Below, in pieces: positions 1 through 11,100 of a stretch of 64,000 bases of DNA. This DNA is from Nitzschia sp. DOCU1 (lineage: Eukaryota > Bacillariophyta > Bacillariophyceae > Bacillariales > Bacillariaceae). Both the position numbers and the translations under genes were made by a program. The stretch is from assembly GCA_951394045.1 (NCBI GenBank), contig OX595995.1, positions 1,240,001-1,304,000 of the forward strand. The letters run 5' to 3'. Position 1 is the stretch's first letter. Each line of letters starts with the position of its first letter. The notes beneath the pieces were generated by a model. The model saw only the letters and a list, made by a program, of their open reading frames with translations. It was not told the origin of the DNA and searched no databases.

Positions 1-1
1 C

Positions 2-3000
2 GATGTAAGCGTAAGAAGACACCTTGATGACGCGGCACCATCGTTGTCCCAAGACGCAATGAATGATCGTCCTGCGCGAACGCTGCAAGAAGCTATCAAC
101 GCCAGCAGCACCAAGTCCAACTGTTTCTTTCCCATCGACTCCGTGTTCGGCGAGGCACCTGTCCCGGCGATCGCGCAGTTCAAAGACACTCTGGAAGAGC
201 GGCTTCAGCTCGAGATTACACAAATCCAACAAGTGGACCTGGAGGGCATGGTCGTGGATGGCAGTTTTGACAGTGCCGTCTATCGTTACCCTTGTTCCGA
301 CATCATTTCGACGTTCAACAAAAATGTAACGTTGGAGCTACAGGTCACATGCGATGCTGCTCCGGAGTTATCCGACGACGACAAAACCATGATTGGATCA
401 GCGTACGCCAATTCTTACAATGGCCTTACAAGTACAGTGTGTGATCCATTCAGATTGGAGGTCACTTCCGCCAAGGTTGTTGAATCAGGTGACTTGCGGG
501 GCGGTGGCACCAGCTTACCACTGATGATCGAAGTCACGATGATTTGCTACGGCTGCGATCCGCTGGGGACCAACGTCTACGGAATTCCTGATTTCGTCTC
601 GTCGATGGCGGATGCGTCGACGCCAATCAACGGGACTCGAAGATATCTGTCTGCACCGAGTGACATGAAGACTCGCCGTGACCAGGAAGCAGGGACGTGT
701 ACCTGCAACTCAACACTACCCCGGCGTGCGCCGCTGGAAGCTGATGTCACTGACGCTCTTGACCTATCCTTGTTGCAACAACAAGACCTTGTCGTAACAT
801 GCCTAGGGAACACTACTACGTGCGACTTCGGGACGACCTTCAATACAAGTGCTCTATTCGAAGTTCAACTCGATGGCTCCCTTGCTCCTCTAGAAGTAGC
901 AGAGGTCATGCAAACTGCGTTCACAAATGCATTGAACAGGCTGATTGGCGGCGGGAATGCTACCCAGTGTAATTCACTGTTTGGCTTTGTTATAGATACT
1001 GAGGTGTTTCTCGATTTTGTGTACAACAGTGTGGAGAGAAGCGCCAACGAGACGGCAAGGCGTCAACTCCAAAACCTACCAACAGTGGCTCCCACGTCAG
1101 ACTTGACGTTTATGTTCTCTTGGTCTGCATCCGGAGTCAATACCACCGAAGCTCCGAGCACCGCTCCAACGGTTCAAGCTGGTGATACAGCATTTTTCCT
1201 TGTTGATGCATTTGGGCTGTGTAACGGGTGTCCAACGGAACTTGTTTTCAATGACAACGTTAATGCCCGCAGACGAGTCGAGGATAAAATCACTGCTGAC
1301 GAGTCCGACAGTACTTCAATGACAGAGTTTCGGTTCTTGCAAGAAATAACAGGGCTGGAACCAGAATCCGAATGCTTCTGCCCAATCGGATCGGTTCAGA
1401 TTGTTACCGATTTCGAGCAGATTTCGTTCCTTGAAATCATCCAAGAGGAGGTTGCCAAGATCAGCAACGCGACCACAGTATCAGAAGCAGTATCCGGAAT
1501 TACAAGAGTCGAGTGCGTCGACGAGACACCGTTCTCGACCACTATCGACTTTGCATTTTCGGCATTCGAGTGGGTTGTGAACAATCCAGAAGACGTTCAA
1601 GGCCTTGGCGATGCCATTGCAAGTATCTACAACGGGCTGGTGGAAGAGTTCTGCGATGAGTACTTTCGCAATTCGGTATCTTTGACGTACGTCATTGGAA
1701 GTTTGCAGCGCGTATCCTCGCGGCGGCACGACAGAGACTTGCAGAATACCCAAGGATGTTTCAATTATCGTGCCATTTTCAGCGTTGCCGGCCTCTGTCG
1801 GGGTTGTCAAGCCCTTGGATCGCCGATCCCGCTATTCGGTGACAGTAGTACCACAAGTCGAAAGTTAGATGAAGTCACAAGACAACCTTCGCCGCTATCA
1901 AGGCAGCAGCGCCGTCTTCAAGAAGCCGGATCTACATGTATCTGCGACAGCACGTCGATTTCTCAACGAAGTGCTCCCAGTCGAGAGGCGATCCGGGCTG
2001 GATTGCAAGCAATGATAACTTCATTGCCTTGGGCGCAGAATCCGTCAATCTGTGGTCTTCCAGTCCAAGTCGAGATTCCTTGTCCTATCATACCAACAGG
2101 TCCTTCAACCACAATGACCGTAAGGTTCTACGCTCGTCGCTTCAATAATGGGTGTTTGACAGCCGCCGATTTGCTGCAGATCGCTGCCGATTTCACAACT
2201 GCGTTCAATTCAAGAGAGCAACTGGAACGCTTCCCATGCGAACCACAGTACCTGCAAGTTTCCAACGTCGTCATCGACCCGTCCACCCTTGCTGGCTGCC
2301 GTCGTGAACTGTTGAGGGGTGGCACGAATGACGACGGAGGTGAATCCCAAAGTCATGGAGACGTTTCGAGGCAACTCCGCCAAGATTTTTCTCTGATGCC
2401 AGTATCCATGACGATCACTGGCAACATTTGGGCGACCAATCTTGCTGCGATTCTAGCAGGCGAAGGCGCCACTCTGATGGCTGCCGCAGACGATATCACG
2501 GCGATAAGCGGGGGTCTTTACGAGGTATACACTGGAAGAGCTACCAATTCTCCCAGCGCCATGCCATCCGGCTTTCCAAGTAGTTTTCCGAGTGCCTTCC
2601 CATCGGAATTTCCCAGTGACGCACCAAGCAAGAGCCCTAGCGCCGATCCCTCCCGTAAACCATCACGAAGTCCAACTGACGAACCGACCAGTAAACCATC
2701 GCGCGGCCCAAGCAGAAGGCCTAGCGCCGATCCGTCCCGTAAACCATCACGAAGTCCAACTGACGAACCCACCAGTAAACCATCGCGCAGCCCAAGCAGA
2801 AGGCCTAGCGCCGATCCCTCCCGTAAACCATCACGAAGTCCAACTGACGAACCCACCAGTAAACCATCGCGCAGCCCAAGCAGAAGGCCTAGCGCCGATC
2901 CCTCCCGTAAACCATCACGAAGTCCAACTGACGAACCCACCAGCAAACCATCGCGCGGCCCAAGCAGAAGGCCTAGCACTAGGCCAAGCCTTGATCCCAC

Positions 3001-3865
3001 CAGCAAACCATCGCGTAGTCCATCCGAGTCTCCAAGTATTTCGCAGCCGAGCAGCTTTCCATCGGAGTCACCGAGTACTTCGCAGCCATCCAGTGTCCCG
3101 ACCGAGGCGCTATGTCCCACTTTGGGAGACTCATGTACTGGGCCGACCGGCGTTGTCCTACCCTGGTGTGCTGGGGATTGCTGCGTTGGTGGTGGCTCGG
3201 AGCCTGCATGTGACTGGGGTGGAACCGCCACGATCTTTAAAGGATCCTGTAAAGGCTCTAGAGCCTGCAGTTTTGCACCCTCATTTACATCCATCACGGT
3301 GGGTGCTGTTTCCTGCATCGGAACGGATGCGTGCAACAACAAGAACATGAATGGTAGTCCTGTAGCCACTGCTTCCATTTCTATTGGCACCAATTCTTGT
3401 CTCGGAAATTATGCGTGCATCCAGCTTGCTCAGTTGAAAGGCGTTACAGTATCCATTGGCGAAAATTCCTGCCACGGAAGATATTCGTGCAATGCGCTGG
3501 GTTTTTCCAAAGCCACTATCGTATCAGTTGGCGCAAATTCCTGCGATGGAGAAAATAGTTTTTATGGTGTATGCCAAGCTATTGGAGATTTCGCCGCCAC
3601 ATCGGTGTCAATTGGAACCGGTTCTTGTAATGGAGCCGATGCGTGTAATGTTGTAGGCCAAGCGAATGCCATTTCCGTCACGATTGGCGACGGATCATGT
3701 ACTGGTGACAAGTCATGCCAAGAACTTGGTCGATATAATGCCTTATCGGTGGAAGTTTTGAAGTCGTCTTGCGACGCGAAATGCATTTCCCCCCCGTGTT
3801 CATTTTTTGACCCTGCTGCAGCGGTGACGTGCGACTGCAGCAGCGGCTGTACATCTGCTCGGTAG
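2..3865 (+). CDS. Large modular cysteine-rich surface-type protein with RXL motifs (5' end outside window)
   Basis: I do not recognise a named family. The frame is open to the left edge (the first readable residues are DVSVRRHLDD), so the start, probably with a membrane anchor as in the paralogue at 8156, is missing; the first internal ATG is at 59. The protein has about four modules of 150-200 residues, each with a C-x-C or CFFP/CFCP entry, a conserved YNGL...C segment and a CxGCP/CxGCQ exit. A Pro-Ser repeat tract follows (2540-3100), then a tail of 22-24 residue repeats of the type IGxxSCxGxxAC. R-x-L tripeptides sit at module borders (nt 17, 641, 1061, 1331, 1733, 1859 and 1910). In diatom silaffins and cingulins RXL marks endoproteolytic cleavage, so a secreted, processed wall or matrix protein is inferred. 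Several N-glycosylation sequons (NxT/S) are visible. It is a close paralogue of 8156-13522. Confidence 0.85.
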   Translation, partial: DVSVRRHLDDAAPSLSQDAMNDRPARTLQEAINASSTKSNCFFPIDSVFGEAPVPAIAQFKDTLEERLQLEITQIQQVDLEGMVVDGSFDSAVYRYPCSDIISTFNKNVTLELQVTCDAAPELSDDDKTMIGSAYANSYNGLTSTVCDPFRLEVTSAKVVESGDLRGGGTSLPLMIEVTMICYGCDPLGTNVYGIPDFVSSMADASTPINGTRRYLSAPSDMKTRRDQEAGTCTCNSTLPRRAPLEADVTDALDLSLLQQQDLVVTCLGNTTTCDFGTTFNTSALFEVQLDGSLAPLEVAEVMQTAFTNALNRLIGGGNATQCNSLFGFVIDTEVFLDFVYNSVERSANETARRQLQNLPTVAPTSDLTFMFSWSASGVNTTEAPSTAPTVQAGDTAFFLVDAFGLCNGCPTELVFNDNVNARRRVEDKITADESDSTSMTEFRFLQEITGLEPESECFCPIGSVQIVTDFEQISFLEIIQEEVAKISNATTVSEAVSGITRVECVDETPFSTTIDFAFSAFEWVVNNPEDVQGLGDAIASIYNGLVEEFCDEYFRNSVSLTYVIGSLQRVSSRRHDRDLQNTQGCFNYRAIFSVAGLCRGCQALGSPIPLFGDSSTTSRKLDEVTRQPSPLSRQQRRLQEAGSTCICDSTSISQRSAPSREAIRAGLQAMITSLPWAQNPSICGLPVQVEIPCPIIPTGPSTTMTVRFYARRFNNGCLTAADLLQIAADFTTAFNSREQLERFPCEPQYLQVSNVVIDPSTLAGCRRELLRGGTNDDGGESQSHGDVSRQLRQDFSLMPVSMTITGNIWATNLAAILAGEGATLMAAADDITAISGGLYEVYTGRATNSPSAMPSGFPSSFPSAFPSEFPSDAPSKSPSADPSRKPSRSPTDEPTSKPSRGPSRRPSADPSRKPSRSPTDEPTSKPSRSPSRRPSADPSRKPSRSPTDEPTSKPSRSPSRRPSADPSRKPSRSPTDEPTSKPSRGPSRRPSTRPSLDPTSKPSRSPSESPSISQPSSFPSESPSTSQPSSVPTEALCPTLGDSCTGPTGVVLPWCAGDCCVGGGSEPACDWGGTATIFKGSCKGSRACSFAPSFTSITVGAVSCIGTDACNNKNMNGSPVATASISIGTNSCLGNYACIQLAQLKGVTVSIGENSCHGRYSCNALGFSKATIVSVGANSCDGENSFYGVCQAIGDFAATSVSIGTGSCNGADACNVVGQANAISVTIGDGSCTGDKSCQELGRYNALSVEVLKSSCDAKCISPPCSFFDPAAAVTCDCSSGCTSAR
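2641..2976 (+). repeat. Four 84-bp in-frame repeats encoding a Pro-Ser-rich 28-residue unit
   Basis: The unit starts at 2641, 2725, 2809 and 2893 and the copies are nearly identical. It encodes alternating basic and acidic PS-x-P steps (PSRKPSRSPTDEP, then TSKPSRSPSRRPSAD). A diverged fifth copy begins at about 2977. Because 84 is a multiple of three, copy number can change without breaking the frame. Such tracts are common flexible, heavily modified spacers in diatom extracellular proteins. The paralogue has only a short PS linker, placed elsewhere. Confidence 0.95.
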
Positions 3866-4264
3866 ACAATCTCATTCGCGAAGAAGAAGTTCCACTTCAA
3901 TATTCATGATATGATACATGTAGTAACATAATGAATGTCAAATAAATGTGCACCGAGAGCGTTTTCACCAACAAGGAAAGTGGCGTTGGTCGGGCCTTGG
4001 CGTCATCTCGTGAAGTTGCGTTCCACACGTCGAATGCATGTCACGGTATACGGTACAGCGGAGAAAGTCATGGTACGGAACCATTTCATACCTCTTCACA
4101 CCAGCCTCAATCTTGCTAGGTACAGTAGCGAGAACATCAAAACAGACTATACCATACCACGACCCTACGGATTGATCGTCCATCGCCTTGAAGGCAGCCT
4201 GACTGAACGAAGGATGATCTTTGAGGACCGCCATCGTGGAAAGAGGAAGACGATGTCCGAAACC

Positions 4265-4527
4265 TAGGTAGCGTACCAGGTACGACATTGTACCATATTC
4301 CTACCCTTGGTGGTCCATCCATCCCCCGTCCCCCAAGCTAGCAAGATGAGAATGAGAACCCCCTCTCTTCGAAGAACGGCTTCGGCGGCCCCGCCGACCA
4401 AAAGCCCTTGCTACCAGCTTGATGGACATTGGATCGATGGATGTAATCGGAGACGACACAAACTCCATTCAGGCGACTTTTTGGAAACCATCCATGCCAT
4501 GAGGCGGTCCTGCTGGTGCTACTACAT
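4265..4527 (+). pseudogene. Truncated duplicate of the MFS transporter 5' region
   Basis: From about 4297 the sequence is nearly identical to 13775-13990, the leader and first codons of the MFS gene, and includes the start context ccatgccatgaggcggtcc (ATG at 4499). After MRRSC the similarity stops and the frame ends at 4540 without any of the transporter's membrane segments. It can therefore encode only a short peptide. It is read here as a 5' remnant left by the duplication. It may still work as a promoter, because the copied part includes the upstream leader of the transporter. Confidence 0.8.
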
Positions 4528-5067
4528 GGGAGATGGATGATGATTGATTCTTCGGTCCTTTCGTTACAATTTTTGGCTTGGCCGTGTCAAACGGGATCTC
4601 CGAGTGGCAACGATACAGACATACAGACAGAGCTCAGCGGCAGAAACACACACCAAGCCCAAGCCCAAGAGCGCATGCCAATCTTGTCTTGAAATCCAAG
4701 CTTCAGAAGCTCAACGCACGTACGTCTGTGCGTCTTACGACAGGATCATGGTCCCGACCGAACAATCTTGCTGCATCGGTCTGTGCTCGGCACGCCATTT
4801 TATTGTACTGTAGTTGTTATCACCATCGACTACACCTCTTGCCTTTGGAAGATGCCACTCGCTGTAGTATGAAATCCTTTTGATTCGTGCTTTCTGCCTT
4901 GAAACATGGGATGGTTCTTCATGATGGTGACGGCAGCGGAAGAAGAAGGAGGAGGAATTGTCCATAACGACGTGCTGGCGGCTGCTGACCCATCATCATT
5001 GCAGTCACAACAAGGCGCCGCCGATGCGTTTGCTTGGTATGGACCAAGAAGGCGCTGCCGCCATTTG
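4528..5067. other. Intergenic stretch without supported gene
   Basis: Only short overlapping frames with no recognisable domain are present. The stretch separates the transporter remnant from the 1-kb tandem repeat. The motif gctgccgccatttg at about 5055 resembles the end of the repeat unit, so the left border of the repeat may extend a few bases into this stretch. Confidence 0.6.
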
Positions 5068-5691
5068 GGCACATTTTTTGCTCATCGGGACAAAACTTTT
5101 GATTCCGTGCGATAGCGCGGAATCGGTCAAACTGGTCATCAGAACGCGGCCTCTGGAAGGCGCTACTACCAGTAGTAAGGGATCAATCGGTCATCCACAC
5201 AAGTTTAGGGGATGTCGTGCCATATTCATATCATCATATCATCACCTTTTCAGCAGCTTCATTGAAAAGACAATGGTTGGTGGTGGTAGCAGGACGCCTG
5301 CCAGCATGCCGGCATGCCGGCTGTCGTCAAGCCACAACAAGACTGCTCTTCTCGGACCACCAGCAGCCAGTACTATTATGGATCGGGAAAGGAACTGCAG
5401 CGGCGTTGACACAGGTACTAGCCTAAACATTATAACAATAGCCATTACACTGCAGCACCAGCACCAACACCAGTCTAGCTAGATTTATAATGGACAAAAC
5501 ATCGTTACTTCAAGACGGCGTCATCATCGACATAAAACATCATTATGCTAATAGTACTACTTTATGAATATAGCAGGGGCATCGGCGTCAACGACGCCAG
5601 TACTAGCCAGAGCATTATCATCAAAATTACGCTACTTTGCGGTTGCAGTAGACGATGCTAGTACTAGCTAGTAGCGTCCGTCTATCACTAT

Positions 5692-5870
5692 GCGATTTCC
5701 CAATATTTCACAACAAGCAATTTCGCAAGACAAGAATTCGCAAGACGCGAAATGGCACTAGAACGCGATTTTGCAACACGCGCTTTCGTCACACTATAGA
5801 TTTCCTAAGGTTTCACAAGACGCAATTTCGTCAACCAAGATTTCGCAAGAGGCGATTTCGCAACACGAGC
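5692..5870. repeat. Degenerate TTCGCAAGAC short-repeat array in copy 1
   Basis: Many variants of atttcgcaagac, tttcacaagacg and ttcgcaacacg recur every 11-16 bp. The same array is present in the second 1-kb unit at 6682-6860. The core TTC-x-C-x-AAGAC resembles the acttcaccaagac arrays at 59120-59363. Confidence 0.85.
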
Positions 5871-5949
5871 AAAATGACTCACTAAAACCCAGTGTTAGCA
5901 ACGTGAATGTCACACAGCCGATGCCAAGACACCTATGAGATGTCGTCTT

Positions 5950-5987
5950 TCCTATGTGACGTATCTGATCAGATACGTCACATAGGA
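5950..5987. repeat. Perfect 38-bp palindrome (copy 1)
   Basis: The left arm tcctatgtgacgtatctga is followed directly by its exact reverse complement, with no spacer. Each arm holds a TGACGT / ACGTCA half-site. The flanks show weaker extended complementarity (agatgtcgtc against gactgtcat). It could form a cruciform or bind a dimeric bZIP-like protein; neither is shown by the sequence. Confidence 0.97.
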
Positions 5988-6681
5988 GACTGTCATATAA
6001 GGACAGGCTATAATAAAGACCATCATTGTCTCTAAGTGTCTTATTCCCGGTGGGGAAAGCAGCTGCCGCCATTGGCACATTTTTTGCTCATCGGGACAAA
6101 ACTTTTGATTCCGCGCAATAGCGCGGAATCGGTCAAACTGGTCATCAGAACGCGGCCTCTGGAAGGCGCTACTACCAGTAGTAAGGGATCAATCGGTCAT
6201 CCACACAAGTTTAGGGGATGTCGTGCCATATTCATATCATCATATCATCACCTTTTCAGCAGCTTCATTGAAAAGACAATGGTTGGTGGTGGTAGCAGGA
6301 CGCCTGCCGGCATGCCGGCATGCCGGCTGTCGTCAAGCCACAACAAGACTGCTCTTCTCGGACCACCAGCAGCCAGTACTATTATGGATCGGGCGTTGAC
6401 ACAGGTACTAGCCTAAACATTATAACAATAGCCATTACACTGCAGCACCAGCACCAACACCAGTCTAGCTAGATTTATAATGGACAAAACATCGTTACTT
6501 CAAGACGGCGTCATCATCGACATAAAACATCATTATGCTAATAGTACTACTTTATGAATATAGCAGGGGCATCGGCGTCAACGACGCCAGTACTAGCCAG
6601 AGCATTATCATCAAAATTACGCTACTTTGCGGTTGCAGTAGACGATGCTAGTACTAGCTAGTAGCGTCCGTCTATCACTAT

Positions 6682-6860
6682 GCGATTTCCCAATATTTCA
6701 CAACAAGCAATTTCGCAAGACAAGAATTCGCAAGACGCGAAATGGCACTAGAACGCGATTTTGCAACACGCGCTTTCGTCACACTATAGATTTCCTAAGG
6801 TTTCACAAGACGCAATTTCGTCAACCAAGATTTCGCAAGAGGCGATTTCGCAACACGAGC
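6682..6860. repeat. Degenerate TTCGCAAGAC short-repeat array in copy 2
   Basis: Same array as at 5692-5870, displaced by 990 bp, with virtually no changes. This suggests the 1-kb duplication is recent compared with the decay between the individual short repeats. Confidence 0.85.
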
Positions 6861-6939
6861 AAAATGACTCACTAAAACCCAGTGTTAGCGACGTGAATGT
6901 CACACAGCCGATGCCAAGACACCTATGAGATGTCGTCTT

Positions 6940-6977
6940 TCCTATGTGACGTATCTGATCAGATACGTCACATAGGA
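6940..6977. repeat. Perfect 38-bp palindrome (copy 2)
   Basis: Identical to the palindrome at 5950-5987, with the same TGACGT / ACGTCA half-sites in the arms. Both arms are unchanged between the two units. Confidence 0.97.
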
Positions 6978-7063
6978 GACTGTCATATAAGGACAGGCTA
7001 TAATAAAGACCATCATTGTCTCTAAGTGTCTTATTCCCGGTGGGGAAAGCAGCTGCCGCCATT

Positions 7064-8155
7064 TGTGATTCATCGACACGTGGTACACTAGTACTAGATA
7101 GCAACGACCAAACCTTCGGGAACCAAGTACGTACGTACGAGGACGAATTGGAACAAGCGGTATGATACTAGAATCATTGAAGTGAGGTCACCGACCCAAA
7201 CGATAATGTATGCCTTGTGGTGTCACCATCATGACAATGATCCACCACTGTGTGTTGGTGATGGCTTCTTGCTCTTTTAGGCGGTCGTCACACAGACATC
7301 GTTTTGCAGCCATTGATTGAAAGGGAATGAAGAGAATGCCTCAAGACCACGTAAGGCAGAAGTCCGAAACTCTGAAGGGATAAATGGATTGGTTTTGATG
7401 TTGCCGGCAGTTTGGTGACCCCCAGCACCACCACAAGTTTTTCGTGCTTATGCCCTCAAGCTTCATGGCGTGGTGGGAAGAATATCAATATCATCGATGA
7501 TGTCATCTTCCTCGCACAAAGTAAGAAGTTCCTACTCCGAGCCGCTCATCAATAATAATGAACTGTACCAGCTACAGTAGTATGGGAGTCTTGGAGCAGC
7601 ATGCGCTATTTGAAATGACCCTTTCACAATGTAACAGTGCGGGAGGACCGAAGTCGCTCGAGAACAACAAAAATGTCTGCCATCTCCTACTTCCGCCTGA
7701 AATCAAAAATCTCAGCCTTCGCCTTGGACTTTCCGCCTGAAATGTCCACTAATCACACTCACAAATTATGATAGGTGCAGTTTTACACGACGACGACCCC
7801 CACCATTCTATCATAATACCCACCGTGTTGACTGTTTTGCTTCTTGTTGAGCCCCGCCTTATTGTTTTTCTTGAAATCCTGCTTTTACCAACTACTTCTT
7901 GTACGTAATACTACCACCACCATCAGCTTGCCTCAGCCACAACAGCATAATGACGATGCGTTTCTGACTTCGTCGTCCTTGTTCTTGTCCTCACAGCACA
8001 ACAGGAGTATCGTCCTCATCCACTACTAATAGCCGAGGAGGTAGAATACCACCGACGAGGGGAGGCAATAGAAGTTTCGCCAACAAACAAGAACCAGGAT
8101 CACGAGGACGAGGAGGAAGACTATTCTTCTACTTCATCACAGCACCAGCAAGACG
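7064..8155. other. Intergenic region upstream of second modular gene
   Basis: No gene is supported. Short frames at 7558-7740 and 7844-8029 lack recognisable features. The stretch just before the ATG at 8156 is rich in gaggaggaag and cgacgagg purine runs, which would lie in the 5' leader or promoter. Confidence 0.5.
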
Positions 8156-11100
8156 ATGATGGACGAGGCACCAGGAGGAGCAGCGTTATTGTCGGAGGAA
8201 CGACAACACGAGCATGAAGACGGAGGGTGGAACCTTGTTCCTACTTGTTTTCCCTTCCTACCTTCTTCTACTACCTCATCCAAGTCCACCACCCATAAGA
8301 AGAAGAAGACGAAGAACTATCTTTTACTACTCCTTCTGCTGGTCCTCGCCCTTGTTGCTGTTCTCTCGGGATTGAATTTGTTCCCACCGGCAGCAGCAGT
8401 AGCAGTATCTTCTGCATCGTTGCTGCTGGGTGTTGAAGAGCAGGATCAACAAGAAGAACAAGGAAAAAGAAAACGGACTAGTAGCATCGAGGACGATATC
8501 GACGACGGGACGATCATCACGGTGATGCGACCCCACGATCAGGATGATGCAGGTGGACGTGAGAAAGTAATCCCTTCGCCGACCACGACGGTCGTGTCAA
8601 AGAGCGCCCTCGATTATGCTGGTGTTGTTGGTACGAGAAGTTCTATCAGTGACTCCGAGGACGCAACTAGCAACAAGATCACCAAGAACAAGGACAATCC
8701 TCCAACAACTACCCCGATGATCAGAGCGAGTATGACTCCTGAAAAACAAGCGGAGACGAACCCTCCTCCTCATAGCAGTAACGACAAGGAACGCGGGGGT
8801 GCTTTGTCCCACCCCGCCACGAGCATAATGTCTGTGCCAAAAGACGCTGATGGCGAGGATCATGCCTTCCTTCGCAAGGAAGAAGGCGGAGGAGTAGACC
8901 AAGGTGGTAGTAGACAGCTCCAACAAGAGCTCGAGATTACACAAATCCAACAACTGGACCGGGAACGCATGGTCGTAGATGGCAGTTTTGACAGTGCCGT
9001 CTATAGTTACCCTTGTTCCAACATCATTTCGACGTTCAACAAAAATGTGACGATGGAGCTACAGGTCACATGCGATGCTGCTCCGGAGTTGTCTGACAAC
9101 GACAAAAACACGATTGGATCAGCGTACGTCAGGTCTTACAATGGCCTTCGAAGTACAGTGTGTGACCCATTCAGATTGGAGGTCACTGCCGCCAAGGTTG
9201 TTGAAACTGGTGACTTGCGGGGCGGTGGCACCAGCTTACCACTGATGATCGAAGTCACGATGGTTTGCTACGGCTGCGATCCGCTGGGAACCAACGTGTA
9301 CGGAATCCCTGATTTCGTCTCGTCGACGGCGGATGCATCGTCGACTTCGCAAGACAACGAAACTCGAAGATATTTGTATGCACCGAATAATAACATGCAG
9401 ACTCGCAGTGAACAGGAACAAGGGAAGTGTACGTGCAACTCAACACTGCCCCGGCGCTCCCCTTTAGAAGCTGATGTCACGGATGCTTTTGACCTAACAT
9501 TGTTGCAACAAGAAGATCTTGTCGTATCATGCCTAGGTAACACTACCACGTGCGACTTCGGGACGACCTTCAGTACAACTGCTCTATTCGAAGTTGAACT
9601 TGATGATTCCCTTGCTCCTCTAGAAGTACTAGCAGAGGTTTTGCAAACATCATTCACAAATGCATTGAACAGGCTGATTGCCGGGGGGGATGCTACCCAG
9701 TGTAACGCATATTTCGGCTTTGTCACATATACTGACAAGCTTCTCGACTTCGTGTATAACAGTGTGGCGAGAAGCGCCAACGAGACGGCAAGGCGTGAAC
9801 TCCAAAACCTACCAACAGTGGCTCCTACGTCAGACTTGACGTTTATGTTCTCGTGGTCTGCATCCGGGGTCAATACCACCGAAGCTCCTTCCGCGGCTCC
9901 AACGGTTCAAGTAGTTGGTACGGAGTTGTTCCTGCTTGATGTATTGGGGGTGTGTAACGGGTGTCCAACGGAAATTGTTTTCAATGACAACGTTAATGCC
10001 CGCAGACGAGTCGATCAGATCGGTAGTACGGTGCACCGTAGTGCTTCCATGACAGAGTTTCGGTTCTTGCAAGACATCACTGGGCTGGAACCAGAATCAC
10101 AATGTTTCTGCCCAATCGGATCCGTTCAGATTGTTACCGATTTTGAGCAGATTTCGTTCCTTGAAATCATCCAAGAGGAGGTTGCCAAGATAAGGAACAC
10201 GACCACAGTAGCAGCAGCAGTATCCGGCATTACAAGAGTCGATTGCGTCGATGAGACACCGTTCTCAACCACTCTCAACTTTGCATTTTCAGCATTCGAG
10301 TGGGTTGTCAACAATCCAGCTGACGTTCAAGGCCTTGGCGATGCCATTGCAAGTATCTACAACGGGCTGGTGGAAGAGTTCTGCGACGAGTACTTTCGCA
10401 ATTCGGTATCTTTGACGTATGTCGTTGGCAGTTTGCAGCGCATATCCGCGCAGCGGCACGACAGGGACTTGCAGAATACTCAAGGATGTTTCAACTACCG
10501 TGCCAGATTCAGCGTTGCTGGTCTCTGTCGCGGTTGCCAGGCCCTTGGAACGCCAATCCCGCTTTTCGGTAACAGCACCACGACCAACAGAAAGCTGGAT
10601 GAAGTCAAAAGACAACCTTCGCCGCCATCAAGGCAGCAGCGCCGTCTTACAGACGCCGGGACGACATGTGTCTGCGACCGCAAATCAATTTCTCAGCGAA
10701 GTGCTCCCAGCCGGGAGGCGGTCCGGGCTGGATTAGAAGGATTGATAACGTCATTGCCTTGGGCGCAGAATCCGTCCATTTGTGGCTTGCCAGTCGAAGT
10801 TGAGAGTACTTGCCCTCTAATTCCAACAGGTCCCTCAGCCACACTGGTTGCCAGGTTTTACGCTCGTCGCTTTAATAACGGGTGTTTGACAGCCGCCGAT
10901 TTGCTGCAAATCGCTGCTCATTTCACAACTGCGTTCAATTCAAGGGAGCAACTGGAACGTTTCCCATGTGAACCACAATACCTGCAAGTCTCCAACGTCG
11001 TCATCGACCCGTCAACCCTTGGTTCCTGCCGTCGTGAACTGTTGAGGGGTGGCAAGAAGAATGACGACGACGGAGAATCCCGAAGTCATGACGGCGTTAC

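Larger units (their letters stand above)
207..4527 (+). repeat. Segmental duplication, copy A (paralogous gene plus 5' end of transporter gene)
   Basis: DNA from 207 matches DNA from 8928 (both start agctcgagattacaca). The similarity runs, with gaps, through the coding region and the final cysteine block, is lost in much of the 3' flank, then resumes at about 4265 and stays almost perfect to about 4527. Copy B continues into a complete MFS gene, whereas copy A breaks off a few codons after the MFS start codon. Both copies have the same orientation. The Pro-Ser tract is specific to copy A. Confidence 0.85.
5068..6073. repeat. 1-kb tandem repeat unit, copy 1
   Basis: It starts ggcacattttttgctc and ends gcagctgccgccatt, and is followed directly by copy 2. 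Relative to copy 2 it carries 16 extra bases near 5390 and a few substitutions. In order it contains an imperfect hairpin (gattccgtgc / gcgcggaatc, 5101-5124), a catgccgg repeat near 5305, ctagta-rich stretches, a degenerate TTCGCAAGAC array (5692-5870) and a perfect 38-bp palindrome (5950-5987). The 76-codon frame at 5655 is only a reading of the array and is not called. Confidence 0.95.
6074..7063. repeat. 1-kb tandem repeat unit, copy 2
   Basis: It is nearly identical to 5068-6073. It is 990 bp long because 16 bases are missing near 6390. Its hairpin at 6107-6130 is perfect (gattccgcgc / gcgcggaatc with a 4-nt loop), whereas copy 1 has a mismatch. Copy 2 ends with the same gcagctgccgccatt as copy 1, then unique sequence begins. 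No transposase or integrase frame is present in either unit. Confidence 0.95.

Noticed and set aside
2518..3393. Long antisense frame (291 codons) under the Pro-Ser repeats
   Set aside because: Shadow of the 84-bp repeat, whose composition keeps several frames open; no start context or domain.
5655..5885. 76-codon frame in the 1-kb repeat (and its copy at 6645-6875) reading FRKTR-like basic repeats
   Set aside because: It is the translation of a degenerate short-repeat array that is equally well explained as DNA repeats; no other coding signal.
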